This document shows positions 23,734 through 28,157 of a stretch of 28,157 nt of DNA, in pieces. The translations under genes were made by a program, and so were the position numbers. The stretch comes from a virus. Under the pieces are notes generated by a model. It was not told the origin of the DNA, made no database searches, and saw only the letters and a program-made list of their open reading frames with translations. Every line of letters starts with the position of its first letter. Position 1 is the first letter of the stretch. Where the stretch lies: positions 1-28,157 of the IMG/VR virus record IMGVR_UViG_3300047357_000160. One strand, 5' to 3'.

Positions 23734-23737
23734 AGAC

Positions 23738-24280
23738 TTATAGGTATCTGTATTTGATGGTTGCCGTCGTAGCACCGCCCGATTCTGATAGATCCTCGAC
23801 GCCAGCCAAAGACACGTCGTAGATATTTGACGCAAAGCCTTTGCTCATGTGGTAGTTGAAGAGGCTACTGTTGTGATTGCACCTTATTAAAAAGCCAAGC
23901 ATCCCTAGCTGGTCACGCAAAAAATCTCTTGTAGTCTCGACGTAGGCTAAGTCGTGCAGCCAGCTTTTGCTGCCTCCAGCGTCTGCACCGTAGAGGGCGT
24001 ATTGGAAAACAATGTAATCGTTTTCCGCTGGATCGATGTTGCAAGCCGCTATTTGAACTGGGTGCCCATCTTTTTGCCATAAAAGAACCATTAACACAGG
24101 GATATCTGAGTGTAAAAATTGTTCATATTGCCCCCTTATGACTTCCTTTTTAGCGCCGTTATCTGCGGGGCTTCCGTAATACGCCCAATCAAATGTGCCT
24201 GATTCCATGCTTGGCAGAGACTGCGCAAACAGGGTGTCAAAGCTCGCCGGCAAGGTGTCAATTTGTGACAGTGTGTACAT
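23738..24280 (-). CDS. Late-operon protein of unknown function, possibly GNAT-like (180 aa)
   Basis: An alpha/beta protein. The segment VLMVLLWQKDGHPVQIAACN followed later by NHNSSLFNYHMSKGFASNIY faintly recalls the beta-4/beta-5 region of GNAT acetyltransferases ('N..s...Y...GF'), but the acetyl-CoA loop is not clear. It starts in a TAATG overlap with the upstream gene and is the last gene before the lysis cassette. A fibre-modifying enzyme is possible, and an accessory tail protein equally so. Confidence 0.6.
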   Translation of the reverse strand: MYTLSQIDTLPASFDTLFAQSLPSMESGTFDWAYYGSPADNGAKKEVIRGQYEQFLHSDIPVLMVLLWQKDGHPVQIAACNIDPAENDYIVFQYALYGADAGGSKSWLHDLAYVETTRDFLRDQLGMLGFLIRCNHNSSLFNYHMSKGFASNIYDVSLAGVEDLSESGGATTATIKYRYL

Positions 24281-24696
24281 TAGCCTTGCCCGCCGTAAAA
24301 TTGGTTCATCGATATGGTTCCGCTGCTTGGTATGCCTGTATTGATGCTGGTAGCCGCAGTGGCACGACGAACGTAGTAGTAGTACGTTGTCGTGTATTTG
24401 CCGTAGATCGTCGTATAAAGAGAGCCTCGCTGATATGTGTAGCCGCCAGCCGTGGCGCTTGTCGCGCCAGCACTCACATTAGCCACCTGCGAGCCGTTCC
24501 AGACCACAATACCGTCGCCGGTAAAGTAATAAAGCGGGGATTGTAAACTAGCCTGATAACTTGAATACGACCCTGTTCCAGTTGTCGGGACATAGCTCCC
24601 GCCACGGTAATACTCCGACATCGAAATCGGGTTGCTGCCTCCAAACTCAGCCTGCACTTGGCTGAGTGATATTGCGCCAGAGGTCTGAAGTGGCAT
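24280..24696 (-). CDS. Small tail-tip-like protein with duplicated 'slsq..FyGG' motif (138 aa)
   Basis: It starts MPLQTSGAISLSQVQAEFGG followed by SNPISMSEYYRGGSYVPTTG, and ends IPSSGTISMNQFYGGQG. This start and end recur in small phage tail proteins associated with fibres. The centre is Tyr/Thr/Gly-rich and beta-like (YYYYVRRATAATS). The start overlaps the previous stop as TAATG. Probably surface exposed near the fibre; function not established. Confidence 0.6.
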   Translation of the reverse strand: MPLQTSGAISLSQVQAEFGGSNPISMSEYYRGGSYVPTTGTGSYSSYQASLQSPLYYFTGDGIVVWNGSQVANVSAGATSATAGGYTYQRGSLYTTIYGKYTTTYYYYVRRATAATSINTGIPSSGTISMNQFYGGQG

Positions 24697-24956
24697 TAAT
24701 CAGTCCAGAGCGCGTTGCAGACTGCCTGAACCGCAGCATCTTCCCCGCTGATATCAGTGACGTTCTGCACTTTGTTGCCATTCTCGTCTGTGCTTTCGGT
24801 ATACCGCTTCAGCACCACCTTGCGATCTGAGGTGAACGGAAGCTGCGCGTCCTCGGTATCGTCAAAAGTTTCCTCATAAACCACCGTCACCAGCCAATCT
24901 GGATCTCTTGGGAAAACCTCCAATCGGTTCACCGTCCTTACTCGTGTGATCGCCAT
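24696..24956 (-). CDS. Small protein downstream of the S74 fibre (86 aa)
   Basis: A compact beta-rich, acidic protein (TVNRLEVFPRDPDWLVTVVY, KVVLKRYTESTDENGNKVQN) ending in a short helix (AAVQAVCNALWTD). Its ATG directly follows the TAG of the fibre gene. The tight position suggests a fibre assembly helper or baseplate-like component, but I recognise no family. Confidence 0.6.
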   Translation of the reverse strand: MAITRVRTVNRLEVFPRDPDWLVTVVYEETFDDTEDAQLPFTSDRKVVLKRYTESTDENGNKVQNVTDISGEDAAVQAVCNALWTD

Positions 24957-27900
24957 CTATTTATCCTCTAGCTGTGCCCTGAGGTCGTTAACCTCTTGCT
25001 TTAATTCTTTGATCGCCTCAACCAGCAACCCAATCGTGCCGCTGTAGTCGAGGGTCAAATGATCTTCTACCTCGCTGACTGCTTCGGGCAGTACCGCCTC
25101 AACGTCTTGAGCGATTAGCCCTGCGTAGCGCCGGTTGGCATCGTCCATGTCTGTACGGATGTAGGTCTGACCGTGTAGCTGCTGCACTTTAGAAAGCGCG
25201 TCAGTAATTGGCTCAAACTGCGCCTTGACCCGACGATCTGAGTAGGCGGTGATGTTGCCGGTGGCAGTGAACGATCCGTTGTCGTTGAAAGTGTATTTAA
25301 CGGTGGTGCCGTCTCGGATGTAGAAGTTTCCGATTCCAGAGTTGAGATCCATGTACATGTGCGAGCCGTTGCAGAATAACTCCACATCGTCGCCAGAGCC
25401 AAAGCGCAGGAAGTCGCTGTCCGCTAAGTCGATGGCTACTCGGACATTCAGTGTTCCGGCAACGGTTGTCGTGCCTTGGTTTACCTCAAGCCGCTCTGTG
25501 CCGCCCGTTACAACACGCCATTGATCGGCTGCGTGGAATTGCATGTAGGTATTTGTGTCGCCCGAGTGCCGAATCTGACTTGGTATATCGATTGCACTGG
25601 CGGTGAACACAGCGCTGCCGTTGCTTAGTTGTAGTTGAACCTGATTATTCGCGTAACAATCCAAGCGGTTGCTGGAGTTGAGGTAAATCAGTCCGCCAAG
25701 AAAATCATCATCCGTATCCCCTAATAAAATACCGCTCTGAGAAGATGTTCCTGTAATAATTTGAAGATAGGCGTTGCTTGTGTCGCCAATCCTTATAGCC
25801 GCCTCGGAATTGAAAGCATCACCACCAGAGCTTCCGATTGCGATATTTGTGTTGGCGTTCAGTGAAATACCGCCGCAGTCGGTCATCGTGTTGTTGTTCA
25901 TGTCCAACGTGGCGGCGGTGAAGTTGAACTCATGCGATCCGTTACACGCTACACCGATGGTGTTAGCACCGCTGTCGAAGAAGCCGGTATTAGTGTCGCC
26001 TACCTGAAACGCAGGAGATGCCGCTGTGCCTACGCCGGAGAAAAACCTGTCGGCTGTTACTAAGCCGGAAACCGAAAGGTCACCCGTGCCTGAGTGGTAA
26101 AGTTTGCGCCAACCATACCAAGTGCCGTTGTAATAGTTTCGGAAGTAGTAATTGTTTCCGTTGTATTGGTGGTAGGTCTGATAAACCATAAGGCCGTCTG
26201 ATTTGACGGTCAGCATACCAGCGGAGGATGCAGGGTAGTTGGAACCGTTCGTCGCGCCAGAGTTAGAGTTTTGGTGATAAAACCCATTGTCGGTGTAGTT
26301 GTTGAGATCGACGCTACCCCCCAAATCAGAGCCTTTAATCATGATTTGCGAGGCGTGGACGCCGTCAACAGTGTCAGCATCCAGACCTGAGCCAGAGCCG
26401 TCGTTGCCTGCGTGCCAGACTGTATTGCCCCCAATACTGATATCGCCTGTGGTTGTTAAAGCACCAGTGATCTGCGCTCCACTAGCGTTGATGTTCAGCC
26501 GCCGGGTGCCGTTGGCGGCAAAAGCAACTTCGTGGTTGGCAGGCGAGTACATCCCAGTATTCAGGTCGCCATTAAAGCCATACGACGCTGTGGTTGTTGA
26601 ACCCAAACCGGCTGTTAAAGAGCCTCCAAAATAGTTACGAACTGCGTCAGCAATGTACACGCCGTAGGCGGTAGAAGGCAGAGTGCCTGCATAGTTGCCG
26701 TAATAGAGATAGCCGGTATTAATGGTGACATCGCCAGCGGAGTCGTTATCAAACTGCGCCTGAAAAACGTGTGCGCTCGATAGCGTTGTGCTCGCGCCCG
26801 AAGGATCAATTTCAACCTCACCGTAGACGCCAACCGCGAGATTGACATTAGAGTCTTGCCCTGCGCCCACGAGTGTTTTTCCGTAGAGCGCGTAATTGTT
26901 GGTGATCGTTGTACCGCTGGCGTTTGCCACAGAGTTTAGGGCGTGAACTCCGTAGCTGCTGCTTAAAGTGCCGCCAGTGACATCACCTGTGGCTTGAAAA
27001 TATCCTCCGTACAGAGCTGTAACTTGTCCTGCGGTTTGCTCGGCTTCTGCGCTGGCATATATCGAGTATATTAAGTCAGAGTCGCCCGTCGATTTTACGC
27101 TGCTTTGGATGCCGTAGAGCCTGTGCTCGTGGCTTGTGCCCCCTCCTGTCGCGGAACTATCCACGTCAACCACCAGACCAGTATGTGCTCGGTCTGCGGT
27201 TGTTGTATCAGACCCGCTGGCGTTGTGGTCGATCAACATGGTTGTAAACGCCGCGTCAGCGACCGAATCTGTGCCCGTTACCCGCAAACCGTTGGAAGAA
27301 GTGACATCGACTTGTAGGTCTCCGACGTTGTCAAGTTGGTTCCCTTTCATATCCAGCTTGGTTGGCTGGAAGTCGTATTCCAGAACGCCGCCGAGAGCCA
27401 CGCCGATCATGTTAGCGCCGCTGTCGTAAAACCCTGAGTCTGGGTCGCCAACTTTATATGCGGGTGATGCCACTGAGCCGATACCCGACAGGAATCTGTC
27501 AGCGGTCACTTGACCACTTGCGCTTATGGTTCCTATGTTCGATAGGTTGCGGCTTTGGTCAATTATCACAGTAGTGCCCATCTCCAAGGAGCCGGTAGCA
27601 ATGCGGACATTGCTTTTTGGTTCAAGGATGATGTCTGCCTGCGTGTCAACAATAGCTGCCGCATCCAGCCCCAAATACGCACCAAACGTACCGCCAGCGT
27701 TTGTACTAATAATCATATCGCTGTTGGCGTTAGTATTGCCGGTATATCCGATACCCATGGCATCGCCTTCGGTATTGCGTAACAAGATTTTTGCTTCAGC
27801 CCCGCCACCACCACCGTTGCCCGTATCACTCAAAATAAGCTGTGGGGTACTGTTTGAAACAATCACATCACCGCTGCTCGTAATGGCACCGCTTTCGATG

Positions 27901-28157
27901 GTTCCTAAGTTTGCAAGGTTACGACTGGAGTCGATGACGGTGGTGCCGTTCATAGACAAAGAGCGCCCGCTACCTAAATTCACGCTGCCGGTGCCAACCG
28001 TGAGACCGGGATCGCCGTTGTGAATGCCCCCGTTACCAAGTTGGATCACTCCACCACCGTTGGTGATGTACATGGTGGCGCGATTGCCTATCAGCCCGTA
28101 GCCGCTGACGATAGTGTTGTTAGATGAAACTGCGACGTTGCCTGCCGAATCAATTCC
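24957..28157 (-). CDS. Large tail fibre with S74 autoproteolytic chaperone (5' end cut by right edge)
   Basis: The frame is open from the first base at the right edge, and the 28 codons before the first ATG (28073) read as ordinary fibre sequence, so the true start lies outside the window. The 1066 visible residues include two copies of a ~65-residue module (TADRFLSGIGSVASPAYKVG; TADRFFSGVGTAASPAFQVG) and a third, diverged one (SYGFNGDLNTGMYSPANHEV). They also include a pyocin-knob-like domain (GTWYGWRKLYHSG) and a C-terminal intramolecular chaperone (SDRRVKAQFEPITDAL, YAGLIAQDVEAVLPEA, coiled-coil end). The chaperone drives trimer folding and is then cut off at the Ser of SDRR in known S74 proteins. 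Confidence 0.88.
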   Translation of the reverse strand, partial: GIDSAGNVAVSSNNTIVSGYGLIGNRATMYITNGGGVIQLGNGGIHNGDPGLTVGTGSVNLGSGRSLSMNGTTVIDSSRNLANLGTIESGAITSSGDVIVSNSTPQLILSDTGNGGGGGAEAKILLRNTEGDAMGIGYTGNTNANSDMIISTNAGGTFGAYLGLDAAAIVDTQADIILEPKSNVRIATGSLEMGTTVIIDQSRNLSNIGTISASGQVTADRFLSGIGSVASPAYKVGDPDSGFYDSGANMIGVALGGVLEYDFQPTKLDMKGNQLDNVGDLQVDVTSSNGLRVTGTDSVADAAFTTMLIDHNASGSDTTTADRAHTGLVVDVDSSATGGGTSHEHRLYGIQSSVKSTGDSDLIYSIYASAEAEQTAGQVTALYGGYFQATGDVTGGTLSSSYGVHALNSVANASGTTITNNYALYGKTLVGAGQDSNVNLAVGVYGEVEIDPSGASTTLSSAHVFQAQFDNDSAGDVTINTGYLYYGNYAGTLPSTAYGVYIADAVRNYFGGSLTAGLGSTTTASYGFNGDLNTGMYSPANHEVAFAANGTRRLNINASGAQITGALTTTGDISIGGNTVWHAGNDGSGSGLDADTVDGVHASQIMIKGSDLGGSVDLNNYTDNGFYHQNSNSGATNGSNYPASSAGMLTVKSDGLMVYQTYHQYNGNNYYFRNYYNGTWYGWRKLYHSGTGDLSVSGLVTADRFFSGVGTAASPAFQVGDTNTGFFDSGANTIGVACNGSHEFNFTAATLDMNNNTMTDCGGISLNANTNIAIGSSGGDAFNSEAAIRIGDTSNAYLQIITGTSSQSGILLGDTDDDFLGGLIYLNSSNRLDCYANNQVQLQLSNGSAVFTASAIDIPSQIRHSGDTNTYMQFHAADQWRVVTGGTERLEVNQGTTTVAGTLNVRVAIDLADSDFLRFGSGDDVELFCNGSHMYMDLNSGIGNFYIRDGTTVKYTFNDNGSFTATGNITAYSDRRVKAQFEPITDALSKVQQLHGQTYIRTDMDDANRRYAGLIAQDVEAVLPEAVSEVEDHLTLDYSGTIGLLVEAIKELKQEVNDLRAQLEDK

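Noticed and set aside
20992-28157. Diversity-generating retroelement, as in BPP-1-like phages
   Set aside because: No reverse transcriptase, no Avd-like gene and no template/variable repeat pair with adenine-specific differences was seen.

Overview
The window looks like most of one temperate, podovirus-like phage genome (free phage or circular assembly), probably of a marine proteobacterium. It carries a tyrosine integrase, a repressor, a phage replication set with its own family A DNA polymerase, a GTA-type holin and a long leftward tail and virion operon. Host assignment is inference, resting on protein style and on a TauD-like host gene fragment at the attachment region. No tRNA, rRNA, CRISPR array or insertion sequence was seen.

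Layout. (1) Bases 1-2935, minus strand: a P22 Cro/YdaS-like regulator, a 46-residue hydrophobic protein, a Prim-Pol/SF3 primase-helicase, and the start of a zinc-ribbon (HNH-type) protein cut by the left edge. (2) Bases 2936-3034: a divergent control region with a 17-bp dyad. (3) Bases 3035-8211, plus strand: a DUF2800 nuclease in two overlapping frames, an Enc34-type ssDNA-binding protein, DNA polymerase, a VRR-NUC nuclease and an SNF2 helicase. Most junctions overlap by a few bases, so this reads as one translationally coupled operon. (4) Bases 8218-9132: a promoter with operators, an XRE repressor lacking a visible S24 domain, and a small excisionase-like protein. (5) Bases 9147-10175, minus strand: integrase. 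(6) Bases 10176-10524: attP-like DNA with dyads, GTGGTAC repeats, a leftward terminator candidate and, unexpectedly, the in-frame 3' end of a TauD/TfdA dioxygenase gene. (7) Bases 10525-28157, minus strand: the late operon, running from an S74 fibre (cut by the right edge) through small tail proteins, a lysis cassette, a second fibre, a tail protein, and a block of large repeat-rich or Ala/Gly-rich proteins that resembles an ejection-protein block, ending in a small basic protein.

Terminase, portal and capsid genes are absent. The minus-strand genes run off the left edge and enter from the right edge, so if the genome is circular the head module should lie in the unseen arc.

Most notable: a TauD-family 3' gene end inside attP, suggesting integration into and repair of a host dioxygenase gene; a family of 17-bp ACAAC-N5-GTTGT dyads at the three control regions; a probable ATT start codon for the SNF2 helicase; a split DUF2800 gene; and a 749-residue virion protein made of two different repeat arrays.
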